From Bacteroidia bacterium (GTDB lineage Bacteria > Bacteroidota > Bacteroidia > Bacteroidales > UBA12481): 6,240 nt of DNA. The stretch is taken from assembly GCA_026391235.1 (NCBI GenBank), contig JAPLDV010000472.1:5093-11332 (forward strand), in the 5' to 3' direction. Shown piece after piece: positions 1 through 6,240 of this stretch (the stretch's first letter is position 1; every line of letters begins with the position of its first letter). The notes under the pieces were generated by a model. It ran no database searches. It saw nothing but the letters and a program-made list of their open reading frames with translations, and had not been told where the DNA came from. A program made the position numbers and the translations under genes.

Positions 1-1
1 T

Positions 2-1228
2 ATTTCAGGGGATACGGCAATAATAGTTTCGGGAAATTCGCTCTATCAAAACGATTCTTTAGGAATCCCGGGCCGATCCTCAAAACCGCGAAGTGTATCC
101 GATCAAACCTTCAGCCTTTTGATGACCACAAAGAAAGTTTATATCGAAAAGCTTATTAACCAGATCCTGCAAAACGAAGGGCGGATAGAGGAAAGGTTAA
201 GCTATTCAACACTTGACAGCCTGATTCGTGAGGATTTCGATGAAAAGGGTATTGCACTGCCTTTTGAATTTGCCGTTCGAACGGGAAATGTAAGGTATAC
301 CCTTCGCAGCGTCAACTTCAACCCTATGGTTAAATTTCAAATGTATAAATCCTTACTTTTCCCTCATGATGTTAGGACTTCTCCGAATTTTCTATATGTA
401 TATTTCCCTACCCGCGAGAATTACCTGTTCCGGTCTGTAGGAACCATGGCAGGAGCCTCACTGACACTTGCCCTGATTATCCTGATTATATCATCGGTAG
501 CTATTTATGTCATTTTCAGGCAGAAAAGGCTTTCCGAGATCAAGAATGATTTTGTCAATAACATGACACATGAACTGAAAACACCGATTTCAACCATTTC
601 TCTGGCTTCGCAAATGCTGACCGATAAAAGTCTGAGCAATGATTCAAAAAACCTGGAACACATATCTTCACTGATTCAGCAGGAAAGCAAAAGGCTCGGA
701 AATCAGGTTGAAAAAGTACTTCAGATGTCGATTTTTGAAGAAGGGAAAATGAGCCTGAAAATCCAGCCGCTTCATTTCGACAATCTGGTCCGGCAAGCTG
801 TTGAGAAAATTTCACTCCAGATCCAAAAAAGAAACGGTTTTATTGAACTCGACCTCAGCAGCGGGGAAGATCCGATCAACGGAGATGAAACGCACCTTAC
901 GAATGTAGTATTCAATCTGATTGATAATGCCATGAAATACTGCCAGAACGATCCCGCAATCAAAATACTGACCCGCTCAACTTCCAGGAATATCCAGGTA
1001 AAGATCAGCGACAATGGTATCGGTATCAGCAAAGAATATATCAAAAAGATTTTCGACAAATTCTTCAGGGTACCCACCGGGAACGTTCATGATGTTAAGG
1101 GATTCGGCCTTGGATTAAGCTATGTGAAAAAGGTTATCGAACAGCATCACGGAACAATTTCTGTTGCCAGCGAACCAAATTCAGGCACTACCTTTACCCT
1201 GATCATTCCAAAAAATCACAAATTATGA
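2..1228 (+). CDS. rprX: Sensor histidine kinase, RprX-like (5' end outside window)
   Basis: This is the membrane sensor kinase of a two-component system; it should autophosphorylate on His and pass the phosphate to the regulator encoded next. The frame is open from base 2 with no stop, so the gene starts upstream of the window; 408 residues are visible (numbered from base 2). Residues 1-147 look like the end of a periplasmic sensor domain. A hydrophobic membrane segment lies at about 148-172 (bases 443-517). The HisKA motif MTHELKTP follows, with the phospho-acceptor His at residue 190 (bases 569-571). The ATPase domain shows the N box (NLIDNAMKY, Asn at 309), G1 DNGIG (337-341) and G2 GFGLGL (367-372). 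Only about 17 residues separate the membrane segment from the His, so no HAMP domain is present. The stop codon overlaps the next ATG by 4 bases (ATGA). The RprX name rests on family resemblance and on the partner regulator; the kinase call is secure, the ortholog name less so. Confidence 0.93.
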   Translation: MSGDTAIIVSGNSLYQNDSLGIPGRSSKPRSVSDQTFSLLMTTKKVYIEKLINQILQNEGRIEERLSYSTLDSLIREDFDEKGIALPFEFAVRTGNVRYTLRSVNFNPMVKFQMYKSLLFPHDVRTSPNFLYVYFPTRENYLFRSVGTMAGASLTLALIILIISSVAIYVIFRQKRLSEIKNDFVNNMTHELKTPISTISLASQMLTDKSLSNDSKNLEHISSLIQQESKRLGNQVEKVLQMSIFEEGKMSLKIQPLHFDNLVRQAVEKISLQIQKRNGFIELDLSSGEDPINGDETHLTNVVFNLIDNAMKYCQNDPAIKILTRSTSRNIQVKISDNGIGISKEYIKKIFDKFFRVPTGNVHDVKGFGLGLSYVKKVIEQHHGTISVASEPNSGTTFTLIIPKNHKL

Positions 1229-1917
1229 CAACAAGCAGCAGCAGAATTCTTCTGGTTGAGGATGATGTTAATCTCGGCAGCCTTCTGCGGGAATATCTAA
1301 AAGCCAAAGGTTACAACACCAACCTGGAAACGGATGGTGAGAAAGGATTCCGGGCATTTAAAAAAGAGCATTTCGACCTTTGCATCCTGGATATCATGCT
1401 TCCGGTAAAAGATGGCTTTACACTCGCCAGGGATATCCGTATCCAAAACCCGGAAATTCCAATCATCTTCCTGACTGCAAAATCGATGAAAACTGATATT
1501 CTCGAAGGCTTCCGGGCAGGGGCTGATGATTACATGACTAAACCATTTAGCATGGAAGAGCTCCTGCTGCGTATTGAGGCTGTTTTGCGCCGTACCATAC
1601 GGGCAGAACAGCAAGAAGTATTCAGTTTGGGTAAATATGATTTTGATGCCAATAAGCAGCTCCTGACCAGTGTTGGCAAAAACATAAACCTGACCACCAA
1701 AGAATCGGATCTTCTTAAGATGCTCTGCCAGCATCCCAACCAGGTGTTGGAACGTAATTACGCTTTAAAATCAATCTGGAAAGACGATAATTACTTTAAC
1801 GCCAGAAGCATGGATGTATATATCACCAAGATCAGGAAACATTTGAAGGATGAACCGGAAATCCAGATTATAAATGTTCATGGAAAAGGCTACAAACTAC
1901 TGATTGAATCCCACTAA
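1225..1917 (+). CDS. rprY: OmpR/PhoB-family response regulator, RprY-like
   Basis: This is a DNA-binding response regulator, a cytoplasmic transcription factor switched by phosphorylation from the upstream kinase. The 230-residue protein has the usual family length. The receiver domain (about 7-123) shows the acidic pocket Asp13/Asp14, phospho-acceptor Asp56 (in ILDIMLP), Thr84 and Lys106 (TKPF). A winged-helix Trans_Reg_C domain covers about 133-227 and ends in VHGKGYKL. Stretches such as [24 protein letters not shown] and [20 protein letters not shown] match what I remember of Bacteroides fragilis RprY, which is paired with the kinase RprX and was first noticed through altered porin expression when placed in E. 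coli. The ATG overlaps the kinase stop (ATGA), so the two are translationally coupled and in one operon. Its TAA shares bases with the stop of the convergent lepA. The target genes cannot be told from this window. Confidence 0.95.
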   Translation: MTTSSSRILLVEDDVNLGSLLREYLKAKGYNTNLETDGEKGFRAFKKEHFDLCILDIMLPVKDGFTLARDIRIQNPEIPIIFLTAKSMKTDILEGFRAGADDYMTKPFSMEELLLRIEAVLRRTIRAEQQEVFSLGKYDFDANKQLLTSVGKNINLTTKESDLLKMLCQHPNQVLERNYALKSIWKDDNYFNARSMDVYITKIRKHLKDEPEIQIINVHGKGYKLLIESH

Positions 1918-3701
1918 TCAAGCTTCAATACAGCTAGAAATGCGGATTGAGGAACCTCCACATTCCCGATTTGTTTCATCTTTTTCTTTCCCTTTTTTTG
2001 CTTTTCAAGAAGCTTGCGTTTCCTTGTGATATCACCTCCATAGCATTTTGCTGTCACATCCTTGCGGAAGGCCTTAATCGTTTCGCGGGCGATTATTTTT
2101 GCTCCGATAGCAGCTTGTATGGCGATATCAAATTGTTGCCTTGGTATTAGTTCACGAAGCTTCTCGCACATGCGGCGACCAAACCGGTAGGCGTTTTCAA
2201 AGTGTATGAGGGTTGAGAGAGCATCCACTGATTCACCGTTCAGCATGATATCCAGCTTGACCAGTTTACCTGGCTTAAAACCGGTTTGGAAATAATCAAA
2301 AGAGGCATATCCGCGGGAGATTGATTTCAGCTTATCATAAAAATCGAAAACAATCTCCGCAAGAGGCAGTTCAAATGACAGTTCCACACGGTCCTGAGTC
2401 AAATATACCTGTGATCTGAGCTCACCTCTTTTATCGAGGCACAATTTCATAATGGCGCCGATAAATTCGGGCATAGTAATAATCTGAGCCTTAATATAGG
2501 GTTCCTCGATATGGTCTATTTCAGTAGGATCAGGAAGCCCGGAAGGATTATACACATCCATTTTTTCACCCTTCCGTCCATATACATGATAGAAAACGTT
2601 TGGAACCGTTGAAATCACGTTCATATCGAATTCCCGGTCGAGCCTTTCCTGGACGATTTCCATGTGAAGGAGACCGAGGAAACCGCATCGGAAACCAAAA
2701 CCAAGTGCCGCGGATGATTCGGGCTCATACGTTAGAGATGCGTCATTCAGCACCAGCTTTTCAAGTGCATCCCTCAAGTCCTCGTAATCATCGGTATCGA
2801 TCGGGTATAATCCTGCGAAGACCATCGGTTTAACCAGTTCGAACCCCGATATTGCCTCAGTGCAGGGGCGGTCGACATGGGTAATGGTATCTCCTACCTT
2901 TACCTCTTTAGAAGCCTTAATTCCAGAGATGATATATCCGACATCACCAGTGCCAAGAGTTTCCTTCGGATACAGACCCAAACGCAGAACACCTATCTCA
3001 TCGGCCTCATATTCCTTACCTGTATTAAAAAACTTTACATGATCGCCTGTATGGATCTCTCCGTTCATGATTTTAAAATAGGCAAGCACACCACGATATG
3101 AATTAAATAGCGAGTCAAAAATTAATGCCTGAAGAGGAGCTTTAGGATCACCCGATGGGGCAGGGATTCTTTCAACGATTCGTTCAAGAATCTGATTCAC
3201 CCCGAAACCGGTTCTCCCGCTGGCTTGAATAATATCCTCCCTTTTACATCCAACCAGGTCGATAATCTGTTCGGTAACTTCATCGGGCATAGCTGCCGGA
3301 AGGTCCATTTTATTTAAAACCGGAATAATCTCCAGATTATGGTCCATTGCCTGGTACAGTACAGAGATCGACTGAGCTTGAATTCCCTGTGTTGCATCAA
3401 CCACCAGTAATGCCCCTTCACAAGCGGCAATGGCACGGGATACCTCGTATGAAAAATCAACATGCCCGGGAGTGTCAATGAGGTTCAGAACATAATCTTC
3501 ACCGTTTGTCCGGTAATTCATCTGGATAGCATGGCTTTTTATGGTAATGCCTCGTTCACGCTCCAGATCCATATTATCAAGCACCTGCTCTTGCATATCT
3601 TTGCCGGTAACCGTATTTGTGAATTCAAGTAAACGGTCGGCCAAGGTGCTTTTCCCATGGTCAATATGGGCAATGATACAAAAATTCCGAAGGTTCTTCA
3701 T
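1914..3701 (-). CDS. lepA: Elongation factor 4 (LepA), ribosome back-translocating GTPase
   Basis: LepA/EF4 is a translational GTPase that binds the 70S ribosome and is linked to back-translocation and to translation initiation or 30S assembly. The protein is complete: 595 residues against about 599 in E. coli. The GTPase motifs are all visible: P-loop AHIDHGKST (11-19), switch I RERGITIK (48-55, Thr53), switch II DTPGHVD (76-82, with His80 at the catalytic position), NKMD (130-133) and a G5-like SGRTG (161-165; E. coli has SAKTG). The LepA-specific C-terminal domain is intact, with [26 protein letters not shown] at about 551-576 being the tail that sets LepA apart from EF-G; the quoted stretch is basic and Gly-rich. 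The ATG at 3701 gives the standard [17 protein letters not shown] start. No Shine-Dalgarno is seen upstream, as is usual in this phylum. A promoter is called at 3729-3761. Its TAG overlaps the rprY stop; no terminator hairpin is visible beyond it. Confidence 0.98.
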   Translation of the reverse strand: MKNLRNFCIIAHIDHGKSTLADRLLEFTNTVTGKDMQEQVLDNMDLERERGITIKSHAIQMNYRTNGEDYVLNLIDTPGHVDFSYEVSRAIAACEGALLVVDATQGIQAQSISVLYQAMDHNLEIIPVLNKMDLPAAMPDEVTEQIIDLVGCKREDIIQASGRTGFGVNQILERIVERIPAPSGDPKAPLQALIFDSLFNSYRGVLAYFKIMNGEIHTGDHVKFFNTGKEYEADEIGVLRLGLYPKETLGTGDVGYIISGIKASKEVKVGDTITHVDRPCTEAISGFELVKPMVFAGLYPIDTDDYEDLRDALEKLVLNDASLTYEPESSAALGFGFRCGFLGLLHMEIVQERLDREFDMNVISTVPNVFYHVYGRKGEKMDVYNPSGLPDPTEIDHIEEPYIKAQIITMPEFIGAIMKLCLDKRGELRSQVYLTQDRVELSFELPLAEIVFDFYDKLKSISRGYASFDYFQTGFKPGKLVKLDIMLNGESVDALSTLIHFENAYRFGRRMCEKLRELIPRQQFDIAIQAAIGAKIIARETIKAFRKDVTAKCYGGDITRKRKLLEKQKKGKKKMKQIGNVEVPQSAFLAVLKLD

Positions 3702-3728
3702 GAGTTACGAGCGGGGCTAAATTTGGCG

Positions 3729-3761
3729 CAAAGATAAGTGTTTGCACGGATTTTATCAATA
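3729..3761 (-). promoter_or_regulatory. Bacteroidetes-type promoter for lepA
   Basis: On the - strand, TATCTTTG (3736-3729) matches the -7 consensus TAnnTTTG exactly. A TATTG (3761-3757) lies 20 bases upstream as a -33 element. Transcription would start near 3722-3724, giving a leader of roughly 20 bases before the lepA ATG at 3701. This places lepA in its own transcription unit, separate from the Rid gene upstream. The call rests on motif match and spacing only. Confidence 0.6.
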
Positions 3762-3914
3762 GCCAGGTTTCGGGTGTTGGGTTTCAGGTTTCAGGTATCG
3801 GGTTTCAGGCAGTAGGCGGTGGCTGTACGTTTTGAGTTAACCTTAGATTTGGCATTTACCAAACGTAATCCTACTTTCCGACACCTGAAACCTGAAACCT
3901 GATACCCGATACCT
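3761..3914. repeat. Imperfect inverted repeat built of degenerate 7-bp units
   Basis: The left arm (3761-3816) reads as eight consecutive 7-bp units: AGCCAGG, TTTCGGG, TGTTGGG, TTTCAGG, TTTCAGG, TATCGGG, TTTCAGG, CAGTAGG. The right arm (3914-3870, read on the - strand) is AGG followed by TATCGGG, TATCAGG, TTTCAGG, TTTCAGG, TGTCGGA, AAGTAGG. The unit consensus is TNTCRGG, and both arms finish with AGTAGG on the inner side, so the arms can pair unit by unit with scattered mismatches. The 53-bp centre (3817-3869) holds a second perfect 7-bp inverted pair, TACGTTT (3826-3832) and AAACGTA (3861-3867), and a small stem TTTGG/CCAAA (3848-3852 / 3859-3863). The right arm stops one base short of the Rid gene stop codon. 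It could end the Rid transcript, or be a small non-autonomous repeat element. No ORF or tRNA is seen in the gap. Confidence 0.85.
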
Positions 3915-3915
3915 A

Positions 3916-4344
3916 TTAATTCCGTTTCACCGCTATCCCTGATATCTCAACCTCGGCGTCCATAGGGAGGCGGACTACTTGCACTGCTGCACGGGCAGGG
4001 AATTTCTGGTTTTTGAAGAAAGGGGCATAGGAGTCGTTAATAGCCTTGTAATTATCCATATCGGTCATATATATATTGACCATAACCAGATCTTCAAAGC
4101 CAAGGTCATTCTGTTTAAGTAACACTCCGATATTCTTCATGCACTGTTCAGTAGCCTTTTTTATATCTCCTTTGATCAGTTCGCCGGTGTCAGGAACGCG
4201 GGGAATCTGACCCGAGAGGTATAACGTTCCATTGACCATCACAGCCGGAGTATAAGGCGCAATGGGCTTGGGTGTAACATCCTGCGCCACTGAGGTGGAA
4301 ATTCCAAAAAACAAATAACAAAGAACAAAGAAGACAGATTTCAT
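3916..4344 (-). CDS. Exported RidA/YjgF/UK114-family protein
   Basis: Rid proteins are small trimeric enzymes; the RidA subgroup hydrolyses reactive enamine/imine intermediates made by PLP enzymes, normally in the cytosol. This 142-residue protein starts with a clear signal peptide: Lys2, a hydrophobic core to about residue 16, then a likely cleavage after Ala20 (SVA|Q). The remaining ~122 residues match the family's usual size. Family features are present: APY with Tyr31 at the place of E. coli Tyr17, SGQIP (44-48), FPARAAVQVVRLP with Arg118 at the place of the substrate-binding Arg105, and Glu133 at the place of Glu120. E. coli Cys107 is replaced by Ala120. The key Arg suggests the pocket still binds a carboxylate ligand; the real substrate is unknown. 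No internal Met would give a whole domain without the leader. It follows the T9SS gene by 10 bp, so the two are probably co-transcribed. The location (periplasm or beyond) is inferred. Confidence 0.92.
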   Translation of the reverse strand: MKSVFFVLCYLFFGISTSVAQDVTPKPIAPYTPAVMVNGTLYLSGQIPRVPDTGELIKGDIKKATEQCMKNIGVLLKQNDLGFEDLVMVNIYMTDMDNYKAINDSYAPFFKNQKFPARAAVQVVRLPMDAEVEISGIAVKRN

Positions 4345-4354
4345 GGGATGGGTA

Positions 4355-5641
4355 TTATTGTTTGATCAGACGCGTTTTTCCAATTTCATTACCTTGCTTA
4401 TCATGGGCCATCAGAATATAGGAACCCGGCCGCACCTTATCAAGATTCAGCTGCAAATTAACATCCGACCCACCGGTGGTAAAGGTTTCCTCCAGAATTT
4501 TCTGACCGGTAATAGAGTAAACCGAGAGCGTTACGGCACCGGCTTTCAACATAGATAAACGCACAACAGCCTGCTTGCCTGCAGGATTGGGGAATATGTT
4601 CAGGCCAGTTGGAGACAGAAGGGAAACATCGGTACTCAATGAAGCAAAGTTACTAAACACCTCTTTCCTGACATTATTCCAGCCAGAAGAGTAATTCCGG
4701 GTAATGCGCTGAGTGAGATTATTTCCGGAATAAGTTAATTCAAAGCTTGTTGCGGAAAAAATAGTCCATACATTTAAAATGCTATACATCTCCGTCTGGT
4801 ACAATGTTGCATTACCGTGAGAATCAAAAAGGTAAGTGAATCTTTGCATAGCCAACCATTGTCCGGGTCCAAGAGAGAGATACGTTGTTGTCACATGGGA
4901 GCCATTGTCCTGGTATTCATAGGTGTTTTTTCCCGTCAAGACCCAATCAGCTCCACTATATGAGTAATTCAATGATTCCGAGACGCGGTTGTTTGCCCAG
5001 GTATATTCTTTTTTCAAGATGTACACCCAAGCGTTATCCCATGTTTCCGATATGACAGAAGTATAATTCTGCCCGGTTGCAGGATAGGAATAGGTTTCCC
5101 TCATGCTATTCTTCCAAACTAATGTTGTGTCGTTCCAATTCTTATAAGTCATTACCTTGACCCGGTTTCCATCCATTTCAAGGGTTATCTGGAAGCCATT
5201 CTGCAAAACCCAATCGGTACCGTTCCATTGTTCGGTCCTCATTTCCTGCGGGAACCTGTTGCTGTAATAGGTCGTGATGTCGCGGGATTGGTTCATCCAT
5301 GACCCGTCGACAAACACCTGCGAAATGACTTCCGTCTGGTCGTGTTGATCGTTGTAAGAAAAAAGATTCCTGGTTTTATTTCCATTCGTGGTATACTCAA
5401 TGGAAGCTGGTTCCCCGAAAGGGAAATAGCTGGTTTCTACAGTTCTGAAAAGTACCCAATCCGTTACCCAGTTATATTCAACGGTGTGTTGCGGGTAACT
5501 ACCGGTAAGGCCCGACTTAAGCTTAACTGTGTTATTCTTGATAGATTCTTTCAGCAAAAAGGGCATGTTTTTCTCTTGCGCCAATGTATTGGCAGAAAAC
5601 AGCATAGTACAGATAGCCAGGGTAATTCCAATTTTTTTCAT
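4355..5641 (-). CDS. T9SS-sorted surface/secreted protein with Trp-centred repeats
   Basis: A 428-residue protein of unknown function that should be exported by Sec and then carried across the outer membrane by the type IX system. The signal peptide starts MKKIGITLAIC and is likely cut after Ala21 (TLA|Q). Residues 50-326 consist of about nine or ten degenerate repeats of ~29 residues, each carrying a Trp in a [GN]xxW or DWV context (Trp62, 115, 144, 176, 205, 233, 262, 292, 321) followed by an aromatic-rich strand and often a Gly-Asn turn. Residues 346-428 are a T9SS type A sorting domain: NIFPNP, SVYSITGQKI, GSYIL and the end KTRLIKQ. I chose the ATG at 5641, not the in-frame TTG at 5683, because the signal peptide begins there and the TTG lies inside the predicted -7 promoter box. 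No enzyme motif is recognised; a binding or adhesion role is only a guess. The Rid gene follows after 10 bp. Confidence 0.9.
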   Translation of the reverse strand: MKKIGITLAICTMLFSANTLAQEKNMPFLLKESIKNNTVKLKSGLTGSYPQHTVEYNWVTDWVLFRTVETSYFPFGEPASIEYTTNGNKTRNLFSYNDQHDQTEVISQVFVDGSWMNQSRDITTYYSNRFPQEMRTEQWNGTDWVLQNGFQITLEMDGNRVKVMTYKNWNDTTLVWKNSMRETYSYPATGQNYTSVISETWDNAWVYILKKEYTWANNRVSESLNYSYSGADWVLTGKNTYEYQDNGSHVTTTYLSLGPGQWLAMQRFTYLFDSHGNATLYQTEMYSILNVWTIFSATSFELTYSGNNLTQRITRNYSSGWNNVRKEVFSNFASLSTDVSLLSPTGLNIFPNPAGKQAVVRLSMLKAGAVTLSVYSITGQKILEETFTTGGSDVNLQLNLDKVRPGSYILMAHDKQGNEIGKTRLIKQ

Positions 5642-5680
5642 GACTTTAGAATTTAATGTTCTTTTTATCGCCAAACTAAA

Positions 5681-5709
5681 CAAAGGTATAAAATAAATCC
5701 CCAGACAAG
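5681..5709 (-). promoter_or_regulatory. Bacteroidetes-type promoter for the T9SS-protein/Rid operon
   Basis: On the - strand, TACCTTTG (5688-5681) fits TAnnTTTG exactly, with CTTG (5709-5706) 17 bases upstream as a -33 element; this spacing is at the short end of the known range. Transcription would start at about 5675, leaving an A-rich leader of about 34 bases before the ATG at 5641 and no Shine-Dalgarno. The -33 element sits in the loop of the groEL terminator hairpin. Confidence 0.55.
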
Positions 5710-5726
5710 ATATCCGGGGATTTATT
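5692..5726 (-). terminator. Intrinsic terminator downstream of groEL
   Basis: A perfect 11-bp inverted repeat is present: AATAAATCCCC (5692-5702) and GGGGATTTATT (5716-5726), with a 13-base loop. Read on the - strand it lies 21 bases after the groEL TAG. The stem has a GGGG/CCCC core, and the descending arm continues into a T-rich stretch (ATTTATTTTA). The A/T-rich flanks on both sides mean it could work in both directions. Confidence 0.8.
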
Positions 5727-5747
5727 GAGGTATTATTCCAATAATGG

Positions 5748-6240
5748 CTACATCATTCCACCCATACCGCCCATACCGCCCATACCCGGGTTACCGCCGC
5801 CATGATCTTTTTCTTCAGCGATTTCGGCAATCAGAGTTTCGGTGGTAAGGATCATTCCGGCTATTGAAGCCGCGTTTTCGAGAGCAACGCGTGCAACTTT
5901 TGTCGGGTCGATAACACCGGTTTCGTAAAGGTTTTCATACTTTTCAGTACGGGCATTAAAGCCATAATCACCTTTCCCCTTTTTCACTTCCTGAACGATT
6001 ACGGAGCCTTCAACTCCGGCATTGGCCACAATCTGGCGTAGTGGCTCTTCGAGAGCACGGCGAACGATTGCAATACCGGTTGTCTGGTCCTCATTATCGC
6101 CTTTCAGTCCATCAAGAGATTTAATTGCACGGATATAGGCTACTCCGCCGCCAGGTATAATTCCTTCTTCCACTGCGGCACGTGTAGCTCTCAAGGCTTC
6201 ATCAACCCGGGCTTTTTTCTCTTTCATTTCAATTTCCGAA
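5748..6240 (-). CDS. groEL: Chaperonin GroEL (Hsp60), C-terminal part, cut by window edge
   Basis: GroEL forms the double-ring ATP-driven folding chamber with the GroES lid, in the cytosol. Only the last ~163 residues are in the window; the frame stays open through the right edge ([12 protein letters not shown], equivalent to about residue 383 of E. coli onward), so the Met at 6227 is internal. This part covers the end of the intermediate domain and the second half of the equatorial domain. Visible landmarks are ATRAAVEEG, the nucleotide-binding PGGGVAY loop, FNAR (Asn479/Ala480 region), VIDPTKV with the Asp that matches E. coli Asp495, and the typical GGM-repeat tail ending GGMGGMM. The residue that aligns with catalytic Asp398 (E. 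coli RVEDAL) is Glu here (RVDEAL), and His401 is Arg. A strong terminator follows the TAG. groES is expected upstream, outside the window. Confidence 0.98.
   Translation of the reverse strand, partial: SEIEMKEKKARVDEALRATRAAVEEGIIPGGGVAYIRAIKSLDGLKGDNEDQTTGIAIVRRALEEPLRQIVANAGVEGSVIVQEVKKGKGDYGFNARTEKYENLYETGVIDPTKVARVALENAASIAGMILTTETLIAEIAEEKDHGGGNPGMGGMGGMGGMM

Noticed and set aside
119..1228. TTG at 119 as the start of the histidine kinase
   Set aside because: The frame is open back to base 2 and the upstream residues continue a plausible periplasmic domain, so the gene is truncated by the window and 119 is internal.
1297..1734. Long antisense ORF opposite rprY (145 residues)
   Set aside because: It is a shadow of a well-supported gene, with no recognisable domain. 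The same holds for antisense ORFs at 555-815, 772-1077 and 1530-1739, and for + strand ORFs inside lepA, the Rid gene start and the T9SS gene.
3222..3233. SGRTG in place of SAKTG as a damaged LepA G5 motif
   Set aside because: G5 is the least conserved GTPase motif and the rest of LepA is intact, so this is most likely normal variation.
3761..3914. CRISPR array
   Set aside because: The repeat units are 7 bp, contiguous, degenerate and arranged as two facing arms; there are no spacers of constant length and no cas genes.
3702..3915. tRNA or small ORF in the lepA-Rid gap
   Set aside because: No cloverleaf with a T-loop or anticodon arm is seen, and no ORF of credible length; the gap is explained by the promoter and the inverted repeat.
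5642..5683. Extended start (TTG at 5683) for the T9SS protein
   Set aside because: The extra 14 residues precede a complete signal peptide starting at the ATG at 5641, and the TTG overlaps the predicted -7 promoter box, so it would probably not be in the transcript.
5757..5790. Short tandem DNA repeat (CCCATACCG-like)
   Set aside because: It encodes the normal GGM-rich tail of GroEL, so protein-level constraint explains it.
5748..6227. A separate 159-residue protein starting at Met 6227
   Set aside because: The reading frame continues past this Met to the window edge with GroEL sequence ([10 protein letters not shown]), so the Met is internal to groEL.

Overview
The window looks like chromosomal DNA from a member of the Bacteroidetes (Bacteroidota), probably an environmental or gut-like Bacteroidales/Cytophagales-type organism. 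Four signs point that way. One gene product ends in a type IX secretion (T9SS, Por) type A C-terminal sorting domain, which is confined to this phylum. The promoters fit the Bacteroidetes TTG / TAnnTTTG pattern. Shine-Dalgarno sequences are absent. The two-component pair closely resembles RprX/RprY of Bacteroides. I cannot name a genus from the sequence alone.

Layout. Positions 2-1917 (+ strand) hold a sensor histidine kinase, cut by the left window edge, and its OmpR-type response regulator, joined by an ATGA stop/start overlap. The regulator runs convergently into lepA (elongation factor 4; 3701-1914, - strand), and the two stop codons share bases. All remaining genes are on the - strand. 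Between lepA and the next gene (3702-3915) lie a Bacteroidetes-type promoter for lepA and an imperfect inverted repeat whose arms are built from degenerate 7-bp units. Then come a RidA/YjgF-family protein with a signal peptide (4344-3916) and, 10 bp upstream of it, a 428-residue T9SS-sorted protein with a previously unlabelled ~29-residue Trp-centred repeat (5641-4355). A promoter and a perfect 11-bp terminator hairpin separate this pair from the C-terminal part of groEL (5748 to the right edge), which is cut by the window.

How the genes fit together. The kinase and regulator form one envelope-sensing two-component system. LepA and GroEL are housekeeping translation and folding factors. The T9SS-sorted protein and the exported Rid protein look like a two-gene operon whose products both leave the cytoplasm, but no pathway can be assigned to them.

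Overall this is mostly ordinary core genome. The parts that deserve a second look are the heptamer inverted repeat, the repeat architecture of the T9SS protein and its link to an exported Rid protein, and a Glu at the position of the catalytic Asp398 of GroEL. I do not see a clear new defence or mobile system.
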